Made by a program: the position numbers and the translations under genes | Source: Mycobacterium sp. 852013-50091_SCH5140682 | Lineage (GTDB): Bacteria; Actinomycetota; Actinomycetes; Mycobacteriales; Mycobacteriaceae | Reading direction: 5' to 3' | Length of the DNA: 64,000 nucleotides | NCBI RefSeq assembly: GCF_001665685.1 | Contig: NZ_LZTB01000080.1 | Span: forward strand, 22,421-86,420 | Part shown: positions 1-8,773 of the stretch, one piece after another | Position numbering within the stretch: the stretch's first letter is position 1 | Layout of the letters: each line of letters starts with the position of its first letter | The notes under the pieces: generated by a model | What the model saw: the letters and a program-made list of their open reading frames with translations, nothing else | Databases searched by the model: none | Told to the model about the DNA's origin: nothing

Positions 1-445
1 CCAGGGCGTAGACGTACCACGGCACCGACGGGCCGCCGTGGCTGGTGACGAGTTCGTTGAGGGACGCGCCGATGTAGCCGTACACCCCGCCTTGTACGGC
101 GGTGTAGGACAGCAGGGCCAGGAACGCCGCGCCGAGACCGGCGTGACGGCCGAACCCGTGCGCGATGTAGGTGTAGAAGGCACCGGCACCGGGGACGTGC
201 CGCGCCATCGCGGTGAAACCGACGGCGAACAACAGCAGCACGACGGTGCATACGCCGTAGGACGCCGGGAACGCGGCCCCGTTGCCCGCGGCGATGCCGA
301 TCGGGAAGGTGCCGGCGACCACGGTGAGCGGCGCGGCCGCCGCGACCACCATGAACACGATGGCGGTGGGACCGAGCTTGCCCGCCAGTCGGTGGGCCTG
401 ATGCCCGGCGGCGACGCTGGGAGTCAGAACTGCGTCAGTTGACAT
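1..445 (-). CDS. APC-family amino acid/amine permease, N-terminal part (cut by window edge)
   Basis: The reverse strand from ATG 445 reads open to base 1 without a stop, giving about 148 residues of an APC-superfamily permease. After a short cytoplasmic N-terminus there is TM1 with the typical AAAAPLTVVAG bend, then TM2 and the conserved RHVPGAGAFYTYIAHGFGR stretch, followed by TM3 and TM4. It closely resembles the N-terminus of the permease at 28696-30183, so the two are paralogues. It lies downstream of the aldehyde dehydrogenase on the same strand, 85 bases apart, so both may serve one uptake and oxidation route. The substrate is unknown; amino acids or amines are the family norm. The rest of the gene is outside the window. 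Confidence 0.9.
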   Translation of the reverse strand, partial: MSTDAVLTPSVAAGHQAHRLAGKLGPTAIVFMVVAAAAPLTVVAGTFPIGIAAGNGAAFPASYGVCTVVLLLFAVGFTAMARHVPGAGAFYTYIAHGFGRHAGLGAAFLALLSYTAVQGGVYGYIGASLNELVTSHGGPSVPWYVYAL

Positions 446-481
446 GGCATTTCTTTCGGTGGAATTGGACGTGGCGGGTCC

Positions 482-515
482 AAATGAGAATTGCGGCGGC
501 GCCGTATTCTCATTT
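482..515. promoter_or_regulatory. Inverted repeat AAATGAGAAT-N14-ATTCTCATTT, probable operator
   Basis: A perfect 10-base inverted repeat (482-491 and 506-515) lies between the aldehyde dehydrogenase and the permease at the left edge. The same ATTCTCATT(T) word recurs at 2101, 2125 and 2211 in the other control region of this locus. Shared sites in both control regions point to one local regulator; the IclR gene at 3733 is the obvious candidate (inference). Confidence 0.6.
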
Positions 516-530
516 GACGACAGCGGGAAT

Positions 531-2039
531 CTAGAGCGCGATATTCACAGCTTTGGTCTGGGTGTATTCGGCGATCGCGCCCTCACCGAGTTCGCGGCCC
601 CAGCCCGATTGTTTGTATCCCCCGAACGGCAATGCGGTGTCGAACGCGTTGTGGCAGTTGACCCACACGGTGCCCGCCTTGATCTGCGCGGCCACCCGAT
701 GCGCGGTGGACACGTCGCGGGTCCACACACTGGCCGCCAGCCCGTAGGGCGTGTCGTTGGCCGCTTCCCTGACGCCGCGGTCTCGGTTGAACGGCACCGC
801 GACCGCCACCGGCCCGAAGATCTCCTCCTGGTAGACGCTGAAGTCGCGGTCCACGTCGACCAGCAGGGTCGGCTGCACGTAGAAACCGGTGTCCCCGTGA
901 CGACCGCCGCCGGCCAGCGCGCGGGCACCCTGCGCGATGCCGGCATCGAGATATCCGGTGACCTTGCTCAGCTGCTCACGCGAGACCAGCGGGCCGATGT
1001 CGTTGGTGGGGTCCAGGCCGGGGCCGATGCGCAGGCTCGCGGCGTGCTCGGCGACGCCCTGCGTGAACTCGTCGAAGACGGCGTCCTCGACCAGCAGTCG
1101 CGTGCCCGCGGTGCACGTCTGGCCGTGGTTGAACAAGAAACCACTGGCCACGCCAGGGATCGCGGCCTCCAGGTCGGCGTCGGCGAAGACCACCTGCGGG
1201 CTCTTGCCGCCCAGCTCGAGGGAGACCTTCTTGAGGTTGCCCGATGCGGCGTTGACGATCTTCTTGCCGACCTCGGTGGATCCGGTGAAGGCGACCTTGT
1301 CGACGCCGTCATGTGCCGAAAGCGCGGCTCCGACGTCACCGAAGCCGGTCAGCAGGTTGAACACGCCGGCCGGCACGCCTGCCTCGGCGATGACCTCGGC
1401 CAGTAGCAGCGCCGTCAGCGGGGTCTGCTCGGCAGGCTTGAGGATGACGGTGTTGCCGCAGGTCAACGCCGGCGCGACCTTGAACGCCGCCATCACCAGC
1501 GGGAAGTTCCACGGGGTGATCTGGGCGCATACGCCGACCGGCTCGCGCAGCGTGAACGCGTGGAAACGCGCGCCGGGAGCCCACGGCACGGACACCGGGA
1601 TGGTGCGGCCCTCGATCTTGGTGGCCCAACCCGCGTAGTAGTAGAAGATCTCCGCGGCCCAGGTGACGTCGACGGCCTTGGCGACAGCCACGGACTTGCC
1701 GTTGTCGATGCTCTCCAGCTGCGCGAACTGGTCGGCGCGCGCAGAGATGCCCTCGGCGATGCGCCACAGCACCTTCTGCCGCTCGGCCGGGGTCATGGCC
1801 GGCCAGGGGCCGTCCTCGAAGGCCCGGCGGGCCGCGGCGACGGCGCGTTCGACGTCCTCGGGCCCACTGTGCGGGACGGTGGTGATGACCTGCTCGGTGG
1901 CCGGGTCCACCGTGTCGAACCGCCGCCCGGACATCGCATCGACCCACTGCCCGTCGATGTACATCCGCCGGGGAACCGAGATGAAATCGACCGTGCGCGG
2001 GTCGAGATCTGTGCTGAGCGAGGCTGTCATGGGAATCAT
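531..2039 (-). CDS. NAD(P)+-dependent aldehyde dehydrogenase
   Basis: A 502-residue full-length ALDH-superfamily enzyme that oxidises an aldehyde to its acid with NAD(P)+. Visible landmarks are the PWNFP motif near residue 178, the cofactor-loop FTGSTEVGK, the general-base glutamate in VSLELGGKSP and the nucleophilic cysteine in GQTCTAGTRLL. The C-terminal part carries the EEIFGPV and PFGGYKQSGWGRELG motifs of the betaine/phenylacetaldehyde dehydrogenase-like group. The start is ATG 2039; ATG 2030 is a close alternative. It is transcribed divergently from the permease at 2297 and upstream of the permease at 445. The aldehyde may come from oxidation of a transported amine (inference). Confidence 0.93.
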   Translation of the reverse strand: MIPMTASLSTDLDPRTVDFISVPRRMYIDGQWVDAMSGRRFDTVDPATEQVITTVPHSGPEDVERAVAAARRAFEDGPWPAMTPAERQKVLWRIAEGISARADQFAQLESIDNGKSVAVAKAVDVTWAAEIFYYYAGWATKIEGRTIPVSVPWAPGARFHAFTLREPVGVCAQITPWNFPLVMAAFKVAPALTCGNTVILKPAEQTPLTALLLAEVIAEAGVPAGVFNLLTGFGDVGAALSAHDGVDKVAFTGSTEVGKKIVNAASGNLKKVSLELGGKSPQVVFADADLEAAIPGVASGFLFNHGQTCTAGTRLLVEDAVFDEFTQGVAEHAASLRIGPGLDPTNDIGPLVSREQLSKVTGYLDAGIAQGARALAGGGRHGDTGFYVQPTLLVDVDRDFSVYQEEIFGPVAVAVPFNRDRGVREAANDTPYGLAASVWTRDVSTAHRVAAQIKAGTVWVNCHNAFDTALPFGGYKQSGWGRELGEGAIAEYTQTKAVNIAL

Positions 2040-2077
2040 GTTTACGCCCCGATGTGGTGCGCGTCACCACTTATTTC

Positions 2078-2220
2078 AAATGGATATTCGGCGCATTGCG
2101 ATTCTCATTTGAGAAACTCCGACAATTCTCATTCGGGGTCGCAGGAAAGGCCAGTTGACGGAGTCCGGACGCAACCATGGCCACCGGAACCCGGGCCTCG
2201 CGACGTCCGGATTCTCATTT
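2078..2220. promoter_or_regulatory. Divergent control region with repeated ATTCTCATTT sites
   Basis: The region between the divergent aldehyde dehydrogenase and permease genes holds ATTCTCATTT at 2101-2110 (inside the palindrome TTCTCATTTGAGAA, 2102-2115), ATTCTCATT at 2125-2133 and ATTCTCATTT at 2211-2220. A weaker arm, AAATGGATAT, sits at 2078-2087 at nearly the same spacing as in the 482-515 element. The copy at 2211 lies just upstream of the permease start chosen at 2297, which argues against the longer upstream reading frame from 2177. This is probably the binding array of the IclR regulator encoded in the locus. Confidence 0.55.
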
Positions 2221-2296
2221 CAAAATTTTTTCCGGCTTGGGCTGTGGCGGGGTCCCGCGATGGGCTACCTTGCGACGAGTGAGCGGCAGACGTGCC

Positions 2297-3736
2297 ATGA
2301 AGAGCAGCTCGCCGGTCTCGGGGCTCCGGCGCGCTCAGCTGTCCTTCACCCAGGTGCTCGGGCAGTCGGTGTCGGCGGTGGCTCCGTCGGCCGTCATGGT
2401 CACGCTGCCCGCGCTGGTGATCCCGGCGGCGGGCTCGGCCACGCTTCCCGTGTTCATCGTGACGGCGGTGCTGATGGCCGCCGTCGGCTACTGCGTGACG
2501 CAGTTCTCCACGCGCATGGTCGCGGTCAGTGGCCTGTACAGCTACACGGTCAAGGGGCTCGGGCCGGTGCCGGGCATCGCGGCGGGATGGTCGGTGGTGA
2601 TCGGTTACGCGGCGGCGGCGATGGCCAGCACCTTGGGCGCCGCAAGCTATCTCACCGCCCTGCTGGGCCGGCTCGGGGTGCCCGGCGGCGAACCCACGAT
2701 CGCGGTGCTGGCCGTCGTCGTCGGCATCGTCGCCCTGACCCTGATGGTGCGCGGGATCCGGCTGTCCGCGCGAATCTCGCTCACCGTCGAGGTTTTCGCG
2801 ATCGTGGCGGCCGCGGTGGTGCTCGTGATCGCCTTCACCGGGGCGGTGGCCGGTGGTCACGATCCGCCGGAAGCACCTGCTGCACAATCGCATTCAGCGC
2901 TGGGATTCGCCCTGCTGCTGGCCATCACGTCCTATGAGGGATTCGAGAGCGCGTCGACGGTCGCGCGCGAGGCACAACGGCCCTTCGTCACCGTCACCCG
3001 CGCGATCCGGTGGACGCCGGTCGCGCTCGGCGTGCTCTACACGTTCGCCGCGGCGATGCAATCCGCGGGCACCATCCAGGCAGGCATCGGCGCGGTGCCC
3101 ATCGTGCTCAGCCTGCCCGACACCGCCGGCACCGCGTCGGTGGCGCTGTCCATCGTGATGGAGCTGGGCATCACCGCCTCGTGGTTCGCCTGCGTGATCG
3201 GCTCGACGACGGCGTTGTCGCGCACCCTGTTCGCGATGGGCCGCGAAGGCGTCCTGCCGTCGGCCGTTGGCGATGCGCACCCGCGTCACCGCACTCCGCA
3301 CATCGCGCTCTACGTGGCCATTCCGGTGATCGTCGCGGTGCCCGTGGGCTATCTGCTGATCGTCGGCTCCCCCCGCGAGGTGCTGATCGGCCTGCTGGCG
3401 ATATCGGCGCACGGCTACATCGGTGCCTACCTGCTGGCATGCCTGGCCGCGCCGACGTTCCTGCGCCGCATCGGCGAGCTCACCTGGGCTCCGCTGACCG
3501 TGGGCCTGACCACCGCGGCCATGATGGTCGCCATCATTGTGTGGGCGGTGCTGACCGTCGAATCGCCGGTGTGGGTCGCCACCGCCGTGTACGCCGCGCT
3601 GCTGGCAATCGGTCTCGGGGCCTTCGCCCTTCGCCGTCGCTCGCTACCAGACCTGGCCGAGCGGGTCGGTGTCTTCGACGAGACGGTGGCCGGTGACATC
3701 TTCGCCGACTACAACCCGTGGGAGGTACGTCGATGA
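2297..3736 (+). CDS. APC-family amino acid/amine permease
   Basis: About 479 residues with roughly 12 predicted membrane helices. The N-terminal LSFTQVLGQSVSAVAPSAVMV segment and the RPFVTVTRAIRWTPVALG region are APC-like. The start was set at ATG 2297. The frame is open back to 2177, but that would place operator-like repeats inside the coding region; GTG 2279 is also possible. The stop overlaps the IclR start by four bases (ATGA), so the two are translated together. It probably imports an amine or amino acid whose aldehyde derivative is oxidised by the divergent dehydrogenase. The substrate cannot be told from sequence. Confidence 0.9.
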   Translation: MKSSSPVSGLRRAQLSFTQVLGQSVSAVAPSAVMVTLPALVIPAAGSATLPVFIVTAVLMAAVGYCVTQFSTRMVAVSGLYSYTVKGLGPVPGIAAGWSVVIGYAAAAMASTLGAASYLTALLGRLGVPGGEPTIAVLAVVVGIVALTLMVRGIRLSARISLTVEVFAIVAAAVVLVIAFTGAVAGGHDPPEAPAAQSHSALGFALLLAITSYEGFESASTVAREAQRPFVTVTRAIRWTPVALGVLYTFAAAMQSAGTIQAGIGAVPIVLSLPDTAGTASVALSIVMELGITASWFACVIGSTTALSRTLFAMGREGVLPSAVGDAHPRHRTPHIALYVAIPVIVAVPVGYLLIVGSPREVLIGLLAISAHGYIGAYLLACLAAPTFLRRIGELTWAPLTVGLTTAAMMVAIIVWAVLTVESPVWVATAVYAALLAIGLGAFALRRRSLPDLAERVGVFDETVAGDIFADYNPWEVRR

Positions 3737-4485
3737 GCCCCGCCGACGGAGCACTGTCGGGCCGCCAACCCAAGGCGGTGCAGAGTGCGCTGCAGGTCCT
3801 GGAGGCCGTCGCGCACGCAGGTGTGGGAGTGACCGCGAAGGAAATCGCCGATCGCCTGAACATGCCATCGGCGACCACCTACCGGTTGCTGAATCTCCTT
3901 GTCGCCGACGGTTACATCGTGCGGCTGCCGGACCTGTCCGGCTTCTCGCTCGGCCCGCGGATGGGCGTGCTGATCGATACCGCGGTCTCCCCGACGGTGT
4001 GCACGGCCGCGCGCGAGGTGCTCGGCGAGATGCGACTGTCGGTGCGGTTCGGTGTGCACCTGTTCTACTTCACCAACACCTCGGTGCGCATCGCCGATCC
4101 TGACGGGGAGTATCCGCCGCCTGCCGACGAGTCTGTGCTCAACCATCACCTGCATGCGTGCGCGGTGGGCAAGCTGCTGCTCGCCGAGAAGAGCGACGCG
4201 GACACGCTGCTGGGTTCACAACTCGGTGCGTTGACGGCACGCACGGTGACATCGAAATCCGTTCTTGCCGAAGAACTCCAGGCCGTGCGCCAGAACGATG
4301 CGGCCACTCAGACCGGCGAGCTGCGCGACGAATCGGCCTGCGTGGCGGTGCCGGTGCGGTCGGCCACGGGTGCGCTGGTGGCGGCGGTGGCGATGTCGGG
4401 ACGATCCGATCAGACCGAACTGCTGAGCCGGCAGGTGCCGGTACTGCGGGAGTGCGCGGCGCGACTCAGTCCGCTATTGGCGTGA
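3733..4485 (+). CDS. IclR-family transcriptional regulator
   Basis: A 250-residue protein with an N-terminal winged helix-turn-helix (KAVQSALQVLEAVAHAG, then VTAKEIADRLNMPSATTYRLLNLL, about residues 12-60) and a C-terminal IclR effector domain (DESACVAVPVRSATGALVAAVAMSG near residue 200). ATG 3733 was chosen because GGGAGG at 3719-3724 gives an ideally spaced ribosome binding site and the start overlaps the permease stop. It is probably the local regulator of the permease/aldehyde dehydrogenase locus and the likely reader of the ATTCTCATTT repeats (inference). The effector is unknown. Confidence 0.93.
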   Translation: MSPADGALSGRQPKAVQSALQVLEAVAHAGVGVTAKEIADRLNMPSATTYRLLNLLVADGYIVRLPDLSGFSLGPRMGVLIDTAVSPTVCTAAREVLGEMRLSVRFGVHLFYFTNTSVRIADPDGEYPPPADESVLNHHLHACAVGKLLLAEKSDADTLLGSQLGALTARTVTSKSVLAEELQAVRQNDAATQTGELRDESACVAVPVRSATGALVAAVAMSGRSDQTELLSRQVPVLRECAARLSPLLA

Positions 4486-4499
4486 GGACACAGCTGTAC

Positions 4500-4560
4500 G
4501 CCGAATGGCCAGTTGTTGCACGGAACTGCCGAAAAGCCGTACAACAACTGGCCATTCGGC
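4500..4560. terminator. Long hairpin between convergent genes
   Basis: GCCGAATGGCCAGTTGTTG (4500-4518) is perfectly repeated in inverse at 4542-4560. Four further pairs beyond one mismatch close a 13-base loop. There is no U-tract. The position between the convergent IclR and acyl-CoA synthetase genes suits a bidirectional terminator or mRNA 3'-end stabiliser. It shares the GGCCAGTT/AACTGGCC core with the hairpin at 16124-16180. Confidence 0.65.
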
Positions 4561-4566
4561 CGCGAG

Positions 4567-6177
4567 CTAACCCAGCCCGAGGATCCGGACGCTTTCGGCC
4601 CGCATCTCGACCTTGCGTACCTTGCCGGTCACGGTCATCGGGAACTCTTCGACCAGCACCACGTAGCGCGGGATCTTGTAGTGCGCCAGCTTGCCCGAGG
4701 CGTACGCCCGCACCGCAGCGGCATCCAACGGGGCCCGGCCGGGTTTGAGCCGGATCCACGCGCAGATCTCCTCGCCGTAGCGCTCGTCGGGAACCCCGAC
4801 CACCTGGGCGTCTTCGACATCGGGATGGGTGTAGAGGAACTCCTCGATCTCCCGGGGGTAGACGTTCTCACCGCCGCGGATCACCATGTCCTTGATGCGG
4901 CCGACCACGTTGCAGTAGCCGTCCTCGGCCATCACCGCGAGATCGCCGGTGTGCATCCAGCCTTCGGCGTCGATCGCCTCGGCGGTTCTCTCCGGATCGT
5001 TCCAATACCCCAACATCACCGAGTAGCCACGCGTGCAGAGCTCACCCGGCGCACCACGTTCCACGAGCTCGCCGGTCTCAGGGTCGACGATCTTGACCTC
5101 GAGGTGCGGATGCACCCGGCCGATCGACGAGGTACGCCGCTCCAGATCGTCATCGATGAGCGTCTGGCAGGACACCGGTGACGTCTCGGTCATGCCGTAG
5201 CAGATCGCGACCTCGGACATGTGCATATCGTTGACGCAGCGCTTCATCACCTCGACCGGGCACACCGAGCCCGCCATGATCCCGGTGCGCAGCGACGACA
5301 GGTCGCGACCGGCGAAACTCGGATGGTTCTGCATGGCGATGAACATCGTCGGAACCCCGTAAACGCCGGTGCACCTTTCGGTTTCGATGGCATCGAGCGT
5401 AGCGGCCGGGTCGAATCCTGGGGCCGGGATCACCATGGTGACGCCGTGGGTGGTGCACCCCAGGTTGCCCATCACCATGCCGAAGCAGTGATAGAACGGC
5501 ACCGGGATGCACAAGCGCTCGCCCGGTGTGAGCTTGATACCCTCGGTGACGAAGAACCCGTTGTTGAGGATGTTGCGGTGGCTGAGCGTCGCGCCTTTGG
5601 GGAAACCCGTTGTGCCCGAGGTGTACTGGATGTTGATCGGGTCGGTGTTGGACAGCGTCGCCGCGCGGGCCGCCAAGGCCTCGGGCTGCACGGCACTGGC
5701 GCGCAGGCGATCCCAGTCGCCGGTACCCAGGAACACCACGTCGGCCAACTGCGGGGCCTGCGGCCGCACCTCGTCGACCATCGCCACATAGTCCGACGTC
5801 TTGAACGCCGTCGCCGACACCAGCAGCCGCACCTGCGACTGGTTGAGCACGTAAGCCAGCTCGTGGGTGCGGTAGGCCGGGTTGATGTTGACCAGGATCG
5901 CACCGATCTTCGCGGTGGCGTACTGCACAATGGTCCACTGCGCGCAGTTGGGCGACCAGATGCCGACACGATCGCCCTTGTCGATACCCATGCCGATCAA
6001 ACCTCGTGCGACCACGTTGATTTCGTCGTTCAACTCGGCGTAGGTGTAACGCAGTCCCTGGGCCACGTCGACGAGCGCCTCGATGCCGGGATGCGTCGCC
6101 GCGATCCGTTCGAAGTTCGCCCCGATGGTCTCCTCGAGGATGGGAGTGTCGGTCGGCCCCGCGTCGTAGCTGCGCAT
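4567..6177 (-). CDS. AMP-dependent acyl-CoA synthetase (FadD-type)
   Basis: A 536-residue adenylate-forming enzyme that activates a carboxylic acid to its CoA thioester through an acyl-AMP. The P-loop-like motif YTSGTTGFPKGATLSH is near residue 190, GMTETSP near 330, the hinge and ATP motif GWMHTGDLAVMAEDGY near 410, and the catalytic lysine lies in PMTVTGKVRKVEM at the C-terminus. Its ATG overlaps the stop of the upstream synthetase by one base (TGATG), so the two genes form an operon. The fold is typical of medium-chain FadD proteins; acid specificity is not readable from sequence. Confidence 0.93.
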   Translation of the reverse strand: MRSYDAGPTDTPILEETIGANFERIAATHPGIEALVDVAQGLRYTYAELNDEINVVARGLIGMGIDKGDRVGIWSPNCAQWTIVQYATAKIGAILVNINPAYRTHELAYVLNQSQVRLLVSATAFKTSDYVAMVDEVRPQAPQLADVVFLGTGDWDRLRASAVQPEALAARAATLSNTDPINIQYTSGTTGFPKGATLSHRNILNNGFFVTEGIKLTPGERLCIPVPFYHCFGMVMGNLGCTTHGVTMVIPAPGFDPAATLDAIETERCTGVYGVPTMFIAMQNHPSFAGRDLSSLRTGIMAGSVCPVEVMKRCVNDMHMSEVAICYGMTETSPVSCQTLIDDDLERRTSSIGRVHPHLEVKIVDPETGELVERGAPGELCTRGYSVMLGYWNDPERTAEAIDAEGWMHTGDLAVMAEDGYCNVVGRIKDMVIRGGENVYPREIEEFLYTHPDVEDAQVVGVPDERYGEEICAWIRLKPGRAPLDAAAVRAYASGKLAHYKIPRYVVLVEEFPMTVTGKVRKVEMRAESVRILGLG

Positions 6178-7874
6178 CAGTCCACCAGATCCTCGTAGCG
6201 GTATTCACTGTCGATCGGCGTCCCCGATTGGTACGCCTCGTCCTCACGCCTGCGCAGCTCGACCCGGCGGATCTTGCCGGAGATGGTCTTGGGCAGCTCG
6301 AAGAACTCCACTCGTCGCACCTTCAAGTACGGCGCGAGGTGGTCGCGTGCGTAGGACATCACGTCTTTTGCGGTGTCGGCGTTGGCTTCCCAGCCGTCGG
6401 CGAGCGCGACGTAGGCCTTGGGCACCGCCAGCCGGGTCTCGTCGGGCTGCGGCACGACGGCGGCCTCCACGACCGCGGGATGCTCGATGAGCACGCTTTC
6501 CAACTCGAACGGCGACACCTTGTAATCGCTGGATTTGAAGACGTCGTCGGTGCGGCCGATGTAAGTGATGTAGCCGTCGGCGTCACGCGCCGCGACGTCG
6601 CCCGTGTGGTAGTAGCCACCGGCCATCACTGCCGCATTGCGTTGCGGGTCACCGAGATACCCGGTCATCAGGTTGACCGGGTGCGCGCTGAGATCCAGGC
6701 ACAGCTCACCCTCGTCGGCGAGTTCGCCGCTGATGGGATCCACCAGCACCACCGGCACGCCGGGCATCGGCCGGCCCATGGAACCGGGCTTGACCGGCTG
6801 CCCCGGGGTGTTGCCGACCTGCAACGTCGTCTCGGTCTGACCGAATCCGTCGCGGATGGTCAGGCCCCATGCGTTCTGGACCCGGGCGATGACGTCGGGG
6901 TTGAGCGGTTCACCCGCACCCAGGATCTCGCGCAGACCTTCGGGTTTGGCGCCGAGGTCGGCCTGGATCAACATGCGCCACACGGTCGGCGGGGCACAGA
7001 AGGTATTGACGCCCGCGCGGCGGATCTGGTGCAACAGCGCCGCGGCATCGAACCGGCGGTAGTTGTACACGAAGATGGTGGCCTCGGCGATCCACGGCGC
7101 GAAGAAGCAACTCCAGGCGTGCTTCGCCCAGCCCGGTGAGCTGATCGCCAAGTGGACGTCCCCGGGGCGCACGCCGATCCACGCCATCGTCGTCAGATGG
7201 CCGACCGGGTACGAGACCTGGGAATGCTCAACCAGTTTGGGCTTGCTGGTGGTACCCGAGGTGAAGTAGATCAGCAACGGGTCCTCGACCGTCGTCGTCC
7301 CCACCCAGCGGATCGGTTCGGCCTCGGCGGCATCGGCGTAGGCGTGCCAGCCGGCGACCGGCGCACCCACCGCGATGCGCACGTAGTCACCGTCGACCTC
7401 GGTGAACTTGTCCGCGTCGGCGGCGTTGGCGATGACGAAACGTGCCCCGCCGCGCGTGATGCGGTCGGCCAGATCGGCCGGGCCCAACGCCCCGGTGGTC
7501 GGCATGGTGACCGCGCCGAGTTTGGCGATGGCCAGCATGGACTCCCACAGTTCGGTCTGGTTGCCGAGCATCACAATGACCCGGTCGCCCTTGCCGACGC
7601 CAAGGCCGTGCAGCCAGCCCGCCACCCGGTCGGAGCGGTCGGCCATCTCGGCAAAACTGATCCGCTGCTCGCTGCCGTCCTCCTCGACGATCCACAACGC
7701 AGTCCGCTCGTTGTCCCGTGCGATGACGTCGAACCAGTCGGTGGCCCAGTTGAAGGTGCCCGTGATCTGCGGCCAGGAGAAGGCGTCGACGGCCTTGTCG
7801 TAGTCGGAGATCGCCGCGACGAGCTGGTCACGGGCGGTACGGTAAAGGTCCGAGTTCGTCGCTGGCTCGTTCAT
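6177..7874 (-). CDS. Acyl-CoA synthetase of the medium-chain (ACSM/MACS) type
   Basis: A 565-residue adenylate-forming ligase. Motifs are YFTSGTTSKPKLVEHS (ATP binding, about residue 215), GWAKHAWSCFFAPW typical of the ACSM subgroup, FGQTETT, YYHTGDVAARDADGY and the C-terminal lysine motif LPKTISGKIRR. It is first in a two-gene unit with the synthetase at 4567. Having two different CoA ligases in tandem suggests activation of a pair of related acids or successive degradation intermediates. It is divergent from the GAF-LuxR regulator, whose start is only a few tens of bases away, so the regulator may control it (inference). Confidence 0.93.
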   Translation of the reverse strand: MNEPATNSDLYRTARDQLVAAISDYDKAVDAFSWPQITGTFNWATDWFDVIARDNERTALWIVEEDGSEQRISFAEMADRSDRVAGWLHGLGVGKGDRVIVMLGNQTELWESMLAIAKLGAVTMPTTGALGPADLADRITRGGARFVIANAADADKFTEVDGDYVRIAVGAPVAGWHAYADAAEAEPIRWVGTTTVEDPLLIYFTSGTTSKPKLVEHSQVSYPVGHLTTMAWIGVRPGDVHLAISSPGWAKHAWSCFFAPWIAEATIFVYNYRRFDAAALLHQIRRAGVNTFCAPPTVWRMLIQADLGAKPEGLREILGAGEPLNPDVIARVQNAWGLTIRDGFGQTETTLQVGNTPGQPVKPGSMGRPMPGVPVVLVDPISGELADEGELCLDLSAHPVNLMTGYLGDPQRNAAVMAGGYYHTGDVAARDADGYITYIGRTDDVFKSSDYKVSPFELESVLIEHPAVVEAAVVPQPDETRLAVPKAYVALADGWEANADTAKDVMSYARDHLAPYLKVRRVEFFELPKTISGKIRRVELRRREDEAYQSGTPIDSEYRYEDLVD

Positions 7875-7933
7875 GACAGTTATGCTCTATGTCACAGTTG
7901 TCCGTCCGCTACCCCCGAAAGTGGGTATCCGCC

Positions 7934-8773
7934 ATGCGCCCCTCGCTGCTGCGGCCGCGTGACGCCGACGCGGTGCGCGCCGAACTGCGCCGCATGGCTA
8001 CTGACACGGGCCTGCCACTGGCGTTCGGCGGGGAGGTGCACGGCGACGCGCTGTTGCTCAGCGAATTCATCGGCACCCGCACGGGGGCCATGCGCGGGCT
8101 GGCGGTACGGCCGAGTGCGGGGCTCGGCGGGGCCTCGATGGTGGCGCGGCGGCCCATCGCGGTGCCCGACTACCGGCGATCGGCGACCATCACCCACGAC
8201 TACGACGAGCCGGTGCTGACCGAGGGCATCCGCTCCATCCTGGCGGTTCCGGTGGTGGTCGACGGCGCGGCGCGGGCGGTGCTGTACGGCGCGCACCGCA
8301 GCAGCGCCCCGATCGGCGACCGGACGGCCACCGCGATGCTGACGTCTGCGCGCCGGCTCGCCGACGAGCTGCGTGTGCGTGACGAGGTGGACCGCCGGAT
8401 GCGGCTGCGCGAGGCACAGCTGGCCAACTTCGAGGGCCAGCCCGCCGACACCGAGCAAATCCGTTCGGTGTACGCCGATCTGCGCCGGCTGGCCGCCGAC
8501 ACCCCCGCGCTGGCGGTTCCCCTGCGTGATCTCGCCGACCGCCTGGCAGGCGCGCTGCGTGGTGACGCCCCGGCCAGCGCGCCGCTGACCGCGCGGGAAG
8601 TCGACGTGCTGGCGCAGGTCGCGTTGGGCTGCACCAACGCCGAAGCAGCCCAACGCCTTTCGCTGAAGCCCGAGACGGTGAAGAGCTATCTGCGCAGCGC
8701 CACAGCCAAACTCGGGGCGCGGACCCGGCACGAGGCGGTGTCCAAGGCCCGCAGGCTACGTCAGATCCCCTGA
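7934..8773 (+). CDS. GAF-domain LuxR-family transcriptional regulator
   Basis: A 279-residue regulator. The N-terminal two thirds are GAF-like, with RPIAVPDYRRSATITHDYD and ILAVPVVVDGAARAVLYGAHR, suggesting a small-molecule sensor. The C-terminus is a LuxR/NarL helix-turn-helix: APLTAREVDVLAQVALGCTN, then AQRLSLKPETVKSYL (about residues 215-270). ATG 7934 is preferred: it is preceded by GAAAG, and a TATGCT -10-like hexamer at 7881-7886 lies too close to the alternative ATG 7889 for a normal leader. It faces the acyl-CoA synthetase operon and probably regulates it. Its 3' end overlaps the convergent TetR gene by 18 bases. Confidence 0.88.
   Translation: MRPSLLRPRDADAVRAELRRMATDTGLPLAFGGEVHGDALLLSEFIGTRTGAMRGLAVRPSAGLGGASMVARRPIAVPDYRRSATITHDYDEPVLTEGIRSILAVPVVVDGAARAVLYGAHRSSAPIGDRTATAMLTSARRLADELRVRDEVDRRMRLREAQLANFEGQPADTEQIRSVYADLRRLAADTPALAVPLRDLADRLAGALRGDAPASAPLTAREVDVLAQVALGCTNAEAAQRLSLKPETVKSYLRSATAKLGARTRHEAVSKARRLRQIP

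Noticed and set aside
2177..2296. Forty-codon N-terminal extension of the permease
   Set aside because: It has no similarity to APC permeases and would include an ATTCTCATTT operator copy; ATG 2297 fits the family.
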